Assembly (NCBI GenBank): GCA_012845835.1
Contig: JABAKD010000001.1
Coordinates: forward strand, 15,129,382-15,193,381
Reading direction: 5' to 3'
Origin: Undaria pinnatifida
Lineage: Eukaryota; Sar; Phaeophyceae; Laminariales; Alariaceae
Length of the DNA: 64,000 bases
The translations under genes and the position numbers were made by a program. The notes beneath the pieces were generated by a model, which did no database searches, was not told the DNA's origin, and saw only the letters and a program-made list of their open reading frames with translations. Shown here in pieces: positions 51,111-63,765 of the stretch (position 1 is its first letter; each line of letters opens with the position of its first letter).

Positions 51111-53330
51111 AGGCTCTTGCACTTCTCTTTACGTATTTTCCACCGACCCGGGATCGCCGGCCATCGTAGCTCAGCCCGCGATCAACTTGCGCACAGCGAT
51201 GTGGCGTAGGAACGCCGGAAGCGCGCCAACGGCAGTGTTTACGAATTGCATTAGTTTCTCGTGTGGAAGGGCGAATGTCAGCCTTTTCGGACGCCTTGGG
51301 TCAGAACTTCGTTCATTTCGGGAGTCGTGTCGCCGCCTAAAGATCAAGATGCCCATGCGAGATTTGCAAGCCGCGTGCAAGTGGCAAAAACGAGTTACGA
51401 TGCAGAAGCAAACAATATTGTTCGATATGTAAGAAGGCGTTACTTTGAGGGGTGGTTGGACGATTCTGGAAACCCGGAACACACACAAAAGCACCACAAC
51501 GCCACAACAACACACAATAGACCATGGCAATTGAGGCGTGCAAGGGTCAAGCGGCAGTTGCTATGCAACTGGCCCAGGAGGCTGCAGCATCATTGCGAAA
51601 TGCAGTCGTTTGGTGTGGTTGTGCGTGCGGGTGCAAAATGGCGGTCTAGCCTCGAGAAAACATCTGGAGAAAAACAACCTTGTCCTAATCTTTGCCTGAG
51701 ATCGTGACAAAAATGCTTCTTTTCGGTGGCTTTTCCTAGCTCGGAAACTCTCAGAACCAACAATCTTCTCCACATGCAGTGCACACAGACAATACTTTGG
51801 GTGAATCGTTCTGATATCAAGATATATGACCTACATCCGGAGTGGCCTCAATATGCTACGGTACGGGTCCACCGATTGTTTCTGAGGATCATCACTTGAG
51901 GGCCTTCAGATGTCTCCAAAACACCATTTCTAGGAAACTAAAGCTGCTGCCGGATGGCTCAGGTATAAAGCAGAAAGGGCGAAGGAAAGGAACGACATTC
52001 CGACGGTTTTGGGTTAAGGAGCCGCGCTAGTCAGCAATCGCTTTAGCCTAACCGTGCTACTACTATTGTAAAAGACATCTTCTGATGTGCAGCCGTCTCG
52101 CTTCTATCCATATTTTTCCCGTGCCGGGCAAGCTGGAACATCTACGTTTGCAATCCATACGACGGTATTGAGCTACCAGGCTAAAGATGATAGATGTTTG
52201 CCAAAATGTTGCTGAGGTAGTACAGGGAACAGGACGCAGATTGGCCCACAACCTACAGGAGACGGCTAAGCCTGGTTGCTCACGGCAAACGGCTCGATGG
52301 CACAGCGAAGTGTTTACGCGTTTAGACAACGGAAAATAGATAACGTGCCAGCTGACAATAACGCCCATTTTGTGCATCTGGCAAGCGCTTGGCAACACAG
52401 GTACGAGTTTGGACGTTGGGACAACCGTGCGTTTACTCCGTACAAGGTGCGGGCCAAGGCTACAGTAAGCGGACATTTGCGGAGCCTTGTGGAGCGGTGG
52501 CTCGGGGTCATTTGCTCGCGTAAATGCCCTAATCCTCTGCGGTCTTAGACTTTCGTGCTGTTTTAATTTTGCGATATCTATCCTCAACTGGATGGTAAGT
52601 TGAGCAGCGCTGAAAAGTCACCCAAGGTCCGTGGGAGTGGCTCAAACACGGTAGTGAAAATGGGGTATCCCCCCTACGGCAGCCTTGGTCTGTGGCTACG
52701 GCTGTTCCTCAGCGGCAAGTGCTCTGAAGAGCAGTGACGAAGTCAGACGTTTGGGCAAAGATACGTCGACACTCTACCAACTACCGCCAAGTCTGCAGGT
52801 GAAATGCACTGGGTTTTTATAGCTCGGCAAGAAGTTCGGGTGTCGGGACCAAGAAAACCTGCATTGGGTGCAGCATAGTATCTAGCCCACACGACTAAAG
52901 TTGCTACAGAAGAACACCGTAATAGATAATACCAACCACATAGCAGAGCTAGCTAGGGACCTTCCTATCAGGCATTTGCAACGGCGGGGACCGTTGTCCT
53001 TTTACCCAGCTGAAAGCCGAAAGTTCGCGTCCACCTGATCTTGGACGCCTCGGGACTATTCTCCTCAAGGCAATGATTTCCCGATTCCACTTGGCGATGC
53101 CGATTCCACCAAGGCCAACGCGGAGATAGTGGAAACAATAGGGAAGTGGAACCCCGTACAGATCAGACTGTATCAAAACCTCTTCCTTTGAAACTAACGA
53201 CAAAGCCCCGACGCAAGTAGAGCTGTACGAGGGAAAGCCCGTCTAGGACGATGCCAGCGGCGGGAGAGCATCGCGCCAAGCGCTGGCGTACAAGTGCGAT
53301 CGGGTTCCCAAAATAGGTAGTGTGGCGAGG
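51111..53330. other. Anonymous DNA with unassigned frames
   Basis: Plus-strand frame 51261-51707 (148 codons) and minus-strand frames 51171-51530 and 52063-52587 (174 codons) have no recognised motif. The first reads YVRRRYFEGWLDDSGNPEHT near its middle. Given the surroundings these are probably element debris. A short piece at 52630-52700 belongs to the repeat described at 54137-54412. Confidence 0.35.
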
Positions 53331-53700
53331 TAACGATAACGACATACTCCACAACATCCACGTGCAGCGCCGCGGACCAGAACCCGATATCTGGTTGTAT
53401 GCGCTAGATGGAGCTCGAGAGTGGCAGCGTGGGCATGCAGCAGTAATCATGGACTAGAACCTTTCGGGCAAGATGCTGACCGGCCTCCTGGACGAGAGCA
53501 AAAACGAGCGTAACTGCAGCTATACCCACCGTGACGTCACCTTGGTGGACGTCAAGCGGACACCGCAAAACATTTCCGCGGGCCAGTTTGCCCGCGTTGC
53601 CGCAAAAACTCATTTGAAGGCCGTGTAGGCGTTCACGTCGTGCGAAATGTTGCCAGCGTGGCACAGACCTTACGGTTCAGTTGATACGGTTACTACAGCA
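53331..53700 (+). pseudogene. Possible copia-type Gag fragment
   Basis: The plus strand reads NDILHNIHVQRRGPEPDIWL and then, after a stop, DESKNERNCSYTHRDVTLVD and ISAGQFARVAAKT. The first part has the 'D-I-L-x-x-I ... P-E-x-D' feel of copia Gag. The second resembles a decayed zinc knuckle followed by a basic helix, but only one Cys of the presumed four ligands remains. Its position upstream of copia-like integrase and RT pieces on the same strand supports the idea. A minus-strand frame (53404-53664) overlaps it. Confidence 0.3.
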
Positions 53701-54136
53701 ATGCCTGACGAGTCAACGGCCACAAGAAGTGGATTGGGGCACAACGAGGGGAAAATTGCGCTGGAATATGATCGAAGGCGACAGAGGCAAAGACAGTTGG
53801 AAAGACGGTTGCGGCTAAATTGAACCTGGACATGGGCGTGGCGGTGAAGATATATTGAATCCCCTTAACAACTCTATCAGCAACAACGACGACGAATGCC
53901 TCAAGAAAAGTAACAGCAGCCCCGGCAACGCCAACTTCGCTGACGTTTAAAATCCTACATATACAATTATATAGGGGCCAATGCATGTAGGCAGCGGGAG
54001 GTTACCCCGGAGGGTTTTCAATATGACGAGCGCGGCGACCGAGGCCGTTCCGCACGAGAGACCGTCTGAGGAACGACAATATGAAGTCAGCGAATCGAAA
54101 ACCCTTCATGCATCCCCCGCTAGGGGTCTAGGGGTG

Positions 54137-54412
54137 CAGACCCAGGCTACGGTAGGGGGGTCCCCTTTTGGGCCTTTTATTTCAGTGGCTAGGGGTCACT
54201 CGCGCGAGTAACCCCTTTGTTCCTATGCAATCTTATGTTTTCTTTATGTTTTACGTTGACGAAATCAATCTGCAATGCAAAGGTGATCTAAGCTGCGCCA
54301 AGCCAAGTGCCTAAACCTTCTTCATCCGTAGGGTACAGAGCTACTCGTGCGAGTAGCTCAAACACACCAGTGAAACTGGGGGTACCCCCCCTACCGTAGC
54401 CTTGGTCTGCAG
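54137..54412. repeat. Inverted repeat pair, ~75-bp arms, with a third copy at 52630-52700
   Basis: 'ccaggctacggtaggggggt' (about 54141) and 'ggggtcactcgcgcgagtaa' (about 54193) are mirrored by 'gagctactcgtgcgagtagc' (about 54339) and 'ccccccctaccgtagccttgg' broken as 'ccccctaccgtagccttgg' (about 54388). The arm with 'ctcaaacac', 'agtgaaa.tgggg' and 'tacggcagccttggtctg' is seen again at 52636-52700. Each arm also contains its own small palindrome (actcgcgcgagt). Confidence 0.65.
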
Positions 54413-54424
54413 CAGAGGTTTCCG

Positions 54425-54612
54425 AGCTCCCAGCGTGAGGAGCTCAATAATTCACCTGAAACTTGACGCTGAAGGCATTCGCTAGCGCATCACGACCAAC
54501 ATATTAGCTTGCTAACCGATAGTTACATACGTGAGAACCTGCACCGGTCAGAGAAGGTTAGAAACGTGATATGGCCCAAACCTTGCAACCCTTACTACCG
54601 TGGGATGATTCG
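54425..54612 (+). repeat. Dispersed repeat G, copy 2
   Basis: This is a second copy of 50195-50430: 'gagctcccagcgtgaggagc', 'cacctgaaacttg', 'gaaggcattcgctagcgc', 'gcaacccttactaccgtggg'. The copy is shorter in its middle. It lies next to the inverted repeat described above. Confidence 0.6.
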
Positions 54613-55026
54613 CTTCTTTTTTTAGGAGGTTTCATGACGTGGTGAGGGGGCGCCGAATCGACCGTTCTGACCTTTATAGAGCAGACGTTCGAGGTTGTCG
54701 GCGATCCGGCAGCAATAATGGCTTGGTCAAACTGCTGGTCGACACCAGGCCGTCTGAGTGGCGCGTTGACGGCCGCCTCGACTATGTGAACTGCAGATTG
54801 ACCATGCACGGTTGGATATATCGCGCAAGATCGCCACCGCCGTAAAATCACAAGATGAAAGGATTGCGCTATAGAAAAGGTGAGCGGCTACATCATCGAC
54901 CAGGCTGGGGGTAGGCAGTACTCATGGATCATGTTTGTGGCGGTGCCATGTCATCGGTTGCCATATATTTCGGATTCCCAGCGTCACGGGGCAGGCATCT
55001 AATGCCACACTCTCACTGCCGGAGAC

Positions 55027-55245
55027 GTGCATCGAGGATGGCGATTCTATGATCCAACTGCAGAACGTAGGGGGGCACCACGCTATCTAAACATCCAATG
55101 TGGAGCAAGGCGAGTAGATTTCACACCGCACGAGGATGTAAGCGCGGGTCAACGGCAACGTTGGAGGCGTCAACCAAGGCCAGGGACCTCAAGCATCTCT
55201 GAACGAAGAATGCCAGTGGTGTGCGCGTCAGCAGCGGGGTATTGA
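55027..55245 (+). pseudogene. Copia-type integrase C-terminal piece (tentative)
   Basis: The plus-strand frame reads MHRGWRFYDPTAERRGAPRY and then ARRVDFTPHED. In Ty1/copia polyproteins the segment after the integrase core typically runs 'K-G-Y/W-R-x-x-D-P ... S-R-D-V-x-F'. The Gly-Trp-Arg-x-x-Asp-Pro and the Val-Asp-Phe fit that pattern. The frame continues with a Gln/Arg-rich linker. The RT piece follows on the same strand. Confidence 0.45.
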
Positions 55246-55529
55246 GTGTGTCGCCTGAAAAATACGTACGCAGCACTGGTTGTTGGCGTTTGCTGGCCAC
55301 ATTCATCGACTGGCGGCAGCAACGATTTGAAAATATAGACAAATTGTGGAAGCCGACATGAAGGAAGATCCGCTAGACGGATGGTGTCCAACTCAGAGTC
55401 AGACTCGCCCCCGAATCAGGCGTAGGGCTGCTGATAGGTTGTGACGACGGATGCACATTCACTCCGGCCTGCAGTCTTCAGAGAGCCTGCATGGTGCTTA
55501 CTACGGTATCGGGAAACGGAAAGTTGAGT

Positions 55530-55920
55530 TGTAAGGAATCTCGATGACGTCCAGAAAGCGTTTAGGTACGCAAACGTCGAGGAGGAGATGGGGGTGTTGA
55601 GATGTCCCAAAGTAACAAGACCAGGGACGAGGCGGCGAGAGCACCCTTAGTCGTGAAGTGCCTCCAATCCATCGACGGCTTAAAACAAATCGGCAAAAAC
55701 TGGCACAAAATCATCGTTATCTTTCTTTTAGGAATCGGCTTCTATCAACGACCTGAAAAGCGACTCGGGCGCTTACATCTTCAACGGCACCAGCGGTGCA
55801 ACCGTGGTGAAGCAGCATTCGCTTTTTACGACAACTCGACGGGCACCGCCACTATCCACGCGGATGGCGCTATGCTGGCAAGCAGCAACAGCGTCGCGAT
55901 CGAGATATCAAGCGCGAGTT
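55530..55920 (+). pseudogene. Copia-type reverse transcriptase fragment
   Basis: Before the frame start at 55602 the plus strand reads LDDVQKAFRYANVEEEMGV (about 55537-55593), corresponding to the 'Q-x-D-V-x-x-A-F-L-x-A-x-L-x-E-E-V' motif that holds the first catalytic Asp. From 55602 the next frame gives SIDGLKQIGKNWHKIIVIFL and LGIGF, the well-conserved 'S-L-Y-G-L-K-Q-S-x-R-x-W-H' region of Ty1/copia RT. After GFYQ the frame shifts to NDLKSDSGAYIFN, where 'S-D-x-C-x-Y' is expected. The Tyr-x-Asp-Asp box was not found. Clearly a relic. Confidence 0.7.
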
Positions 55921-56500
55921 GAGTTAGACGGTTCAATTAAATACTTGAAATTATATGTGTAACGTGTCCCGGGTTCTCGGTATTCAAGTCACCCTTGACA
56001 CTCGACCGTGATCACTGGCCTGCTCGTGGAGTACAGTGTACCGGACTGAACACCGTTGGTAACGTCCGGGTACGGCCAGGAGCTGTGCCTGACGCAGTCT
56101 TAAGAAAGGTGATTTTGTCTGGGACGCCAAATGCGGCGATAAAAAACATTTTCGGCGGGGTCATACCCCTCAGTGAGGTGACACGCTACGACAACTCGTG
56201 CGCGGCAAGCCAACCTCCAAACTGTGAAAGATTCTCATGGAGACGGCCTAGCAACTGCTTCGGTACATGACGAGGACGTTCAATTTCGGCTCCACCTAGC
56301 AAGCGTGGCGGACTCAGGCTTATCACATGATAGGGGGCCATATGGGGCAGCAACCCGCCTAACAACCCCAAGTCGTCTTCATCGAAAACGATACATCGCT
56401 GCAGTGGGATGCGGTTGCCCGAGCTTTTGAAGCGCCCCAACAGCAGCTTTGAATCGCCGGAGTTTCGTTTAGGATCAGCCGTCACAGGCATAGCGTGCGT
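55921..56500 (+). other. Downstream of copia RT, unassigned
   Basis: This is presumably the place of the missing RT end and RNase H. Frame 55995-56270 and a following frame (56224-56430) show no clear motif. No LTR was recognised. Confidence 0.35.
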
Positions 56501-59500
56501 TGAGATTACCAGGGAGAACGGTTACGAAAACTCCTGCATCGTCATCGACCGTTGAGGACTCGCTTCAGGGATCGCTGGACATGATAATCGTTCAAGACTG
56601 GGCAAGAAGGTCGTTCATTGGATTGCCGAACATCGATGTCCATTGGGTCTGTGCCGGAACATCGGTCCTGGCGTCGCTTCGACATGACAGCCTCTCCGTA
56701 TCGCCTTTAGGAAAAGCTTCAGTCTAAATATTTCCAGGCCTACGAGCCTACTACGCGTTACGAATCGGGATATCCCCAATATCGCATCAAAGTCCCAAAA
56801 TAGATGAGGTACACAGCTCCTCGTAAAGCCTGCCGAGCGCTGGCATTCCTGTCTATGAAAATAGCCCACCAGTCTTTAACAACGACAAACGACCCGAACC
56901 GAACATGTACTCTGAATACTGTCCCTAGTTCGCTTTCACACCAAGCCTCTCTTGATGCAATACAATATCTGGGAAAGCAGACTTGCGCGTGCCCGGCATT
57001 CGCATGCGGCTGCCAACCAAAAAATGGGGTATTACTAGAAGCTCATCCACACAACACAAAATCAACCAAATCGACGCTACACGGGAACAAACGAAAATGT
57101 CTCCCCTTTCACGAGACAGCAAAACAGTAACGAATTGGCAAAACAGGCCAACGCGTGATTTCGTATCGTGACTCCGCATGAAACGTCCCCAACGCAACGA
57201 ACGCATGCTTGGCTATTTTCCACGAAAACGCGGACGTGCGTGAGGTACGCAAATTCTTGCGGCCGCTGACGCGTAAACGGGCACCATGCGAAACCAGCTA
57301 TTGCCCCCACGACGCCAAATGCAGCAACAAAGTCAAAGCGACCAGTAGGGTATAGATAGCTTCCCGGGATGCTGAACACTAGGATTGTATTTCCACGCGA
57401 TGAAAGCGCCGGCGGTTGCCGGGACAGGCACCGTTTACAAGGGAAACACAAAAAAATCACAAGCTCAAAACACACTGGAAAGCCAGTGAACAGCGATGGT
57501 TCTTCGCGCCTTGTTCGCGAAAGTCACCACCTCTGTGACCCAGGGTACACTGATCACTCGACCAGTGTGAACTACGAGAGAGAAATGGAAATACAGGGGA
57601 CTCTAACAATACATGGGCACCGTCCGGCTAGGACTAGTTCGCGTGTCAGCCGAGTCGAGTGACTGAAGCTGGTTTGTGCTCTGCTGGTGAAAAAAAATAC
57701 TCGAGTTGAGCAACAAGCTTTTTCGGGTCATCCCATACGCGTGAGAATCAAATAACCCCTTTAACGGTAAAAACGACAAGTATACACGCAAATCATTTAC
57801 GAAGTATATAACTACCTTGGGCTGAGTATTGTGCACCCACTTCCATGCCCATGCGCCTTCGACAGTGACAATAACCCCGCACCTTGTCTGGCGGCAACAA
57901 ATGCTTGGACGTTGCAACCTCGCACAAATCCTCACATTTAGTTCAAAGTAATCAACACTTCGACATAACACCTCGACAATACGAGCACATACTTGATATT
58001 CAAGTAGGCACGCCGAAACGAAAACAGAGCAAGCACTTCTATGGGCTGTCGGACGATCACTTGTCGAATAACATATCAGTTCGCCGAGGCAATACAGAAA
58101 CGCCTAGTGCCACAGTGTGAAGTGGCCATCCTTGGTTACAACAAGCTCCAGTCGTGGACTAAGCAAGGAAGGGTATTCCGGGGAAGGGACGGCTTCCGAT
58201 GTATATGCCGACCCTGGTGGAAAAAGGATGCTCGCCTGATATCTATTGATGCCACCAATATAGCAAGATGGCCTCAAAAATCAAACACGGTCCACTAGCA
58301 GCCCCTACAGGTTATACTTCGAACTATACGCTAAGGAAAGAACAACCAGCAGACCCGGCCCAATTCTGACCTCGAAATCTCCACTGGGGGCGAGGAATAT
58401 CCACGACACGCAGTACTAGTACGGGACAGCGATTAAGTGAACGGGCGTTCATCGTGATCTGAAAGGATTGCATCCAGGCCACGAATACATACCCGTGGGC
58501 CACGACAGGGAAGAGAAACAACAATGTTTCCTCCGTGCAAGGGATAACCGGCCTTTCACAATGTACAGGGCGTTCGCTACGTTAGTCGCTGTCGGGCAGC
58601 CCATCCGATGCAAAATATATCTACACTCCAGCCCTTGCCAAAGATCGGCCGGGACTCTTTGCAAGTAGAGGGTTTCCGAAGCAGCGCGGTGCACTTCAAA
58701 GGCGACAAAGTGGTGCCGCCTGCTAGATAGACTGGTATCCAGTCTACCACGCATGTATAGTTACGGTTGCATGTCAAACCCCATGTAAGAGTTGCTCTCC
58801 CCTTGCAGCCTCGCAAAAATTAACCAAAACATATTTCAAGTAGTGTGGGGGGACCGTGATATGGACGTCGAAGGGGGCTAAGCGGTACCTGCATTAGGCA
58901 GCTGCCGACCCTAGTCACGATCGCCCACCCGACCCACTGCCAGAATTTACGAACCCGTGTACTTCTGAAAAACCAATTCCATGTAATTCTAAAGTAATTT
59001 ACCCCCAACGACCATGGGGCGCCTATTGAGGCGGCTACGTGGTGTCTCCTGTTCAATAATTCACTGCCCACGGTCCCATACCTGACCCGAGATATAGTAC
59101 ATTATAGCGTGGTGTCGCCTAGTGCATGGGTTATTAACCGCAATAGCTACTACACTGCCACCAGGCAACTGGCCTGGCATAAGAGTTTCCAAATCTGTGC
59201 TCAGGCAGAGTAGAGGGTACATAAAAGCGAGAATCTCATAGACAAACAGGCCTTGTACCCGGGTGCTCTAGAAGATTCGCTTCTGTGAACACAATCCATA
59301 CATAGCTTTGTATGTCTCGTCGAGTACCTTTAAAGGGTGTTGTCCAGTCCAGTGTTCGCCGGAACAAACTCCTGAACCAACGAGGTACAACTCCCCGCGA
59401 CACGGTTCCTTCAGTTATAGTAAGCGGCCAAGCACAACGAACATGCACGCACAAACGCTACGCAAGGGCGGGAAGCTGCTCATGTGCGGCGGTTACCCCA

Positions 59501-62500
59501 GTCGTATAAAAGGGGTTATTGCGTAGTGTTGCCTGCTGTTAAGTTTTCTCCGGTCTAGTGCTTCCCGGAACCAACGCTAACGCCAGAACCAGAGACATAA
59601 ACCTCCGCAACAGCGGTCCTCCAGTCGTAGTCCGCGGCTTCCAGCTCTCCGCCGACTCCATGGAAGCCGCGGTGGAAGTGAACAAACCCCTCTCCCGGTC
59701 CAGCTTGCTGGTTGCCGGACGTGCTGCTGCACGCAGGACCCGGGATGTGAGAGCACAGCTCGTTGTTCTCCTCCGTGCCTGCGCATATCATGAGCGGAGC
59801 GTAAGGAACCCAGTGTTTCGCGTTACAACAAGGCGTGCAGGCACATCGACACGTGCTTCGCGTGAGGTGACATCAACATTTCTTTTATTATATTGATTAT
59901 CGAGTGAACTAAAAGTGCAACTCGCTGAACAGACCCACATGAGGCCTACCGTAGGGATACAAACATTAAGGTTGCGAAGAAAAAATGACACTACGCCCAC
60001 TTGCATTTGGCATCCCCGTCATTGAAAACTGTATTGCCCAAATCGAGATATACGTACTCCTTGTTTCGAACGGGCGTCCATTGTGGGGCGTGTCACGATT
60101 TGGGTAACAATTATTAGAATATACCTAAATGTGTCCGACTGACGGGACTGCTACACTGGGAAACTGCGCAATATCGCTCGAGTTACCCAACGTAGTTCGT
60201 ATTATACCTAGGCTGCGGGGTTGTTCATCGGATTGTTCAATCAGTATTTTCTATAAGTCGTGTTTGGGTGACGTAGAGAGCTACTCAACAGGAGAGCCTC
60301 TGGAGCACCGGGAACTACCGCTGTCGTAGACTGCATCGCGAGGAAGGAGGGTAGCCAGGTTTTCGTTAGGAATGAGTTCCAATTGCACGCTAGGAGCCTG
60401 GAAGGTTGGTCTACACGGTATGTTTGGGTTCACGATACGTTTGGGTTCACGGTACGTTTTTGCCTTCTGTGCCTGAGCATATACTGGACGGCATACCCTG
60501 GTAGAGAGGAGGGGAACCGGTGTTTAATATAGACAACGCGTGCACGTATGTTGGGGGGAAGGAGGGGGATCGGGTTCGCATTAAAACAGATGCCGAGCTC
60601 GATCGTTGTGAGTGACTGCATATCCATTGACGGGGGGGGCGATAGATGCGCTGGTACATATGTCAAACTATTATACCGTCCCTTTTGTCTGTGGGGACGA
60701 AAAAGAGGACACTAGCGTTGTGCTACGATAAAGCTGTTGCTGCACGAGGGACCTGGTATGTGATAACAAACCTCATGGGAGTCGTTCCACGGTAGCCCCC
60801 CCCAACTATTAACTAACGAAATCGTCGGCTTTGAAACCAGCTCCCGGCCATACGTCCCGAAATACGGTGCCCCCTTGCCACCCCGGCATCATGGTTCGAT
60901 AGTACTACTAGCCCTTCGCAAACCTGTAAAAATGTGTAGATAGTTTTTCATAGAATCCGTTGTCGAATGGAATAGCCATGAAACGTTCGTTAAAAAACAT
61001 CGCCGGTTTTTTCTGGGGGGGGTATCGTACAATCAGTCATCGTTGACTTCGGTGCCTGTATGAGTGGTACGGTCGGAAAAGGAACACGTGTGGTTTGGAA
61101 TATGCAGTGTGATTCATGCTGACGGTAAGATTTCGCGTTTCAGCGGGAGGCGTGTTTTCTACTTTGATAGCTTACACCACCAAAAGGCTGACCGTTTACG
61201 GTCTTCAGAGCATAACGTAAGGTCGTTGTAATGCAATTTCGAGGAGCATCGGTCATTCAAAGATGCGGTAAATGTGGTTGGGGATTTCATGCGTGTTAGT
61301 TCATACTTCAATGGCTGGAGGGTGATGGTCCTTTAAGGCTAAAGTAGGCTCATTATTTTAGGAATTCGAGCATAACCGAGTATGTAGTATGCACAATGAC
61401 GTGCTAACGGAACCAAATACTCGTAGCGCCAATAAATTCGTAATACCCAGCCAGTATCCGCTCCGCAACTGAAACCGCAACTACCCCCGCAACCATCGCG
61501 TTGGCGTAATGTGACGCGTTGCATTAAAATTCATCCCGTGCAGTCTCACCGGCGTCGTAGGCAGGGAGGTAGGCCGTCCCCTCCACCTCCCCCTCCAACT
61601 TCAAAGACTCTAAGCCCATGAAGGCATCGTTCGTGTTGACTGAACAATACGGAATGGAACAGCGATGCCGGCGAGAGGAAACGGAAACAAAAGAAATAGG
61701 CGGGGGTTAGGGTGGCCGATGGCTTCATCCTGTGCAAGCGTTCTCGATTGTGCGGAATCGGTTCATCCTGTGCAAACCGTTTTCTCGGGTCAGCGAAACA
61801 TTGGAGCTCTTAAGTGGTCTTCCATGCCTATCCTGTAGACTACGTGCTAAGCCCGCGAACGCATCGCTTGTGCAGCCTGAGTGCCATTTGATGGAACCGC
61901 AACACCCTCCACACAAACGAGCGACCTAGGTGAAGCAGAAGCGCTTTAAGGTGGCTACAAGCGTGCTTGAAGTTGCGGATTGGAACCGGTTATCGTGTAA
62001 CAGCTGGTCCTTCGGCAAAGGGAAGCTTCTGAGTTGTTGAACGGCGTTTTACTCTAATCGTTTTGATTGGAATAGTATGCCCACGAGTGGAGCGGTGGTG
62101 TTGACTGGGGAATGCGCGATGCAACAAGATTGTCTGCGAGACGAAACGCGAAGCAGGAACGAGGTAGGGGTCAGCGTTAGCGATGGATTCAAAAGTGCTC
62201 GACGATGTGGTGTCACTCAATCGTACCACACGCCAACGGCGGATACCCCCGGCAGTGCACGCCACGGTCGGGACGCTCCGGTTGCTTTGTGGCTCCCAGT
62301 TTCAGAAGCTCTGTGCCTCACCAAACATCTGCGTTGTAGAAACGCCGTATCGACATTACCATGACCTAGGTATGTAAAAGAAAATGTTGCAAAGTACAAA
62401 CGATTTTTTTCGATAAATAGCGCACTGCACTTTAGGAGCGCTACATCTCGCAAAAAACTCATCTTGACCCAACCGAAAGAGCGATTTGATGTGACACTCG

Positions 62501-63058
62501 TGGTCCAGGTAGAACAAAACAAAACGTTTTACAAAACACGAACGATTTCACGACGATTTTCAGCCTCGTTGAATATATGTTTTCCTAGAAGTGCTGACAT
62601 TTATCGTAGTTCACGTACTCGAACGGGGTTACGTAGCTCCTCCGTGGAGTAGCCCCGATAGCTAGGAATAGTTGGACAACAATTGCTGCCCATTTATTAT
62701 CACTCGTCCACCGTGTCGACGAAAGGTTCGTGTACGCCGCGAGGATCGGGGCCCGCTAATGGGGCTTTCGGCGCGAAGCACCGCAAATGAAAATGCTTCG
62801 TTTTCGTTCGCAGTTCAGGTTGCGTTGCCTATCGGAACGATCATAGTTCGATATTTCGAACGATCGTATTCACGATATTTCGTTTCAACGGTTGTTTACC
62901 TTCCACCCGCTTCGACCCTTGATTATTGACTCATGAATTCCACACTATGCCGAACGTCGGCTCTAGTTTTGTGCACTGGCAGTGATTGATTGGTTCCGAT
63001 GTATATCAACCATCGGCTTCGTACGAATTTCAACCTTCATAAACCCATTCTAAGGGGG
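56501..63058. other. Long anonymous stretch
   Basis: More than 6.5 kb contains only short frames, the longest being 59558-59896 plus (112 codons) and 57077-57475 minus (132 codons), none with a recognised motif. A local direct repeat occurs near 60421 ('tttgggttcacg.tacgttt' twice). A small duplication 'cggttcatcctgtgca' appears around 61752, with 'ggcttcatcctgtgcaagcg' at 61723. I see no tRNA, rRNA or convincing exon. Confidence 0.4.
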
Positions 63059-63353
63059 TTATCTCGGTCCCCCCCCGCACAACACGTGGTATAAACTGTC
63101 AAAATCGTGTCGATTTCCAGCATATTTGTTAAGTTTAGGATGGGCTCGGTTCTTCAGCACAAATTTCAACTCACCGAGCATGCTGACCATCGACAACAGA
63201 AACCCGTCCGGGCATTTTTCCTCGTCCACTTTCAAGGTGAACCGCTGCTCCTCCCCGGGCGACAGCGCCTCCGTGCCGTACGTATACCCGCACAAGAACG
63301 GTTCAACATCCTTGTCGTCTGCTAGCGCCTGTTCACCGCCACGATGTATGCAG
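63059..63353 (-). CDS. Gene-like minus-strand exon, family unknown
   Basis: The open minus-strand frame (about 97 codons, from just after an upstream stop near 63353) reads EQALADDKDVEPFLCGYTYG, then GEEQRFTLKVDEEKCPDGFL, LSMVSMLGELKFVLKNRAHP and NKYAGNRHDFDSLYHVL before its stop. Amino-acid usage is balanced, with alternating charged and hydrophobic residues and no low complexity, unlike most frames here. There is no good ATG at its start, and 'ctagcag' upstream could be a splice acceptor, so it may be a 3'-terminal exon. A second polar minus-strand frame (63396-63599, including VLEEKEDVAQIITGSKWSI) lies upstream and could be the preceding exon. I do not recognise a domain. The plus strand is also open here (63126-63623). 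Confidence 0.4.
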
Positions 63354-63659
63354 GATCAAGGCGGTTTTGGATTGACGTATCACGATCTTCATTGTTTATA
63401 TCTTAAATATGTGAAAACATATGGACCATTTGGAGCCTGTGATGATTTGTGCAACATCCTCTTTTTCTTCGAGTACCTTCTCGCTCCTGCGATGGATGCA
63501 CGATATAAACCCTGTGACGCGTGCCACGCTGGTGGCATCACCTTTCGTCAAAGATATTTTCTGGATGCCGGGGCTCCTTATATACCCATAAATCGTCATA
63601 ACTTCCTTTTAATGTTGGAGTAGAGTCATCCCTCTATAGTGCGGTAGGGGTTGCGCTTT

Positions 63660-63765
63660 TGGGGGGAACATTTCTGATAATGTTGGTAATGTTGATAATG
63701 CTGATAATGCTGATAATGCTGATGTTAACGTTGATGTTAATGTTAAGGTTAATGTAACGGTTGAC
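63660..63765. repeat. Degenerate (GATAATGCT/GTTAATGTT)n simple repeat
   Basis: Units such as 'gataatgct' (three times in a row, 63696-63721) grade into 'gttgatgttaatgtt'. This is a short decayed microsatellite. Confidence 0.85.
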
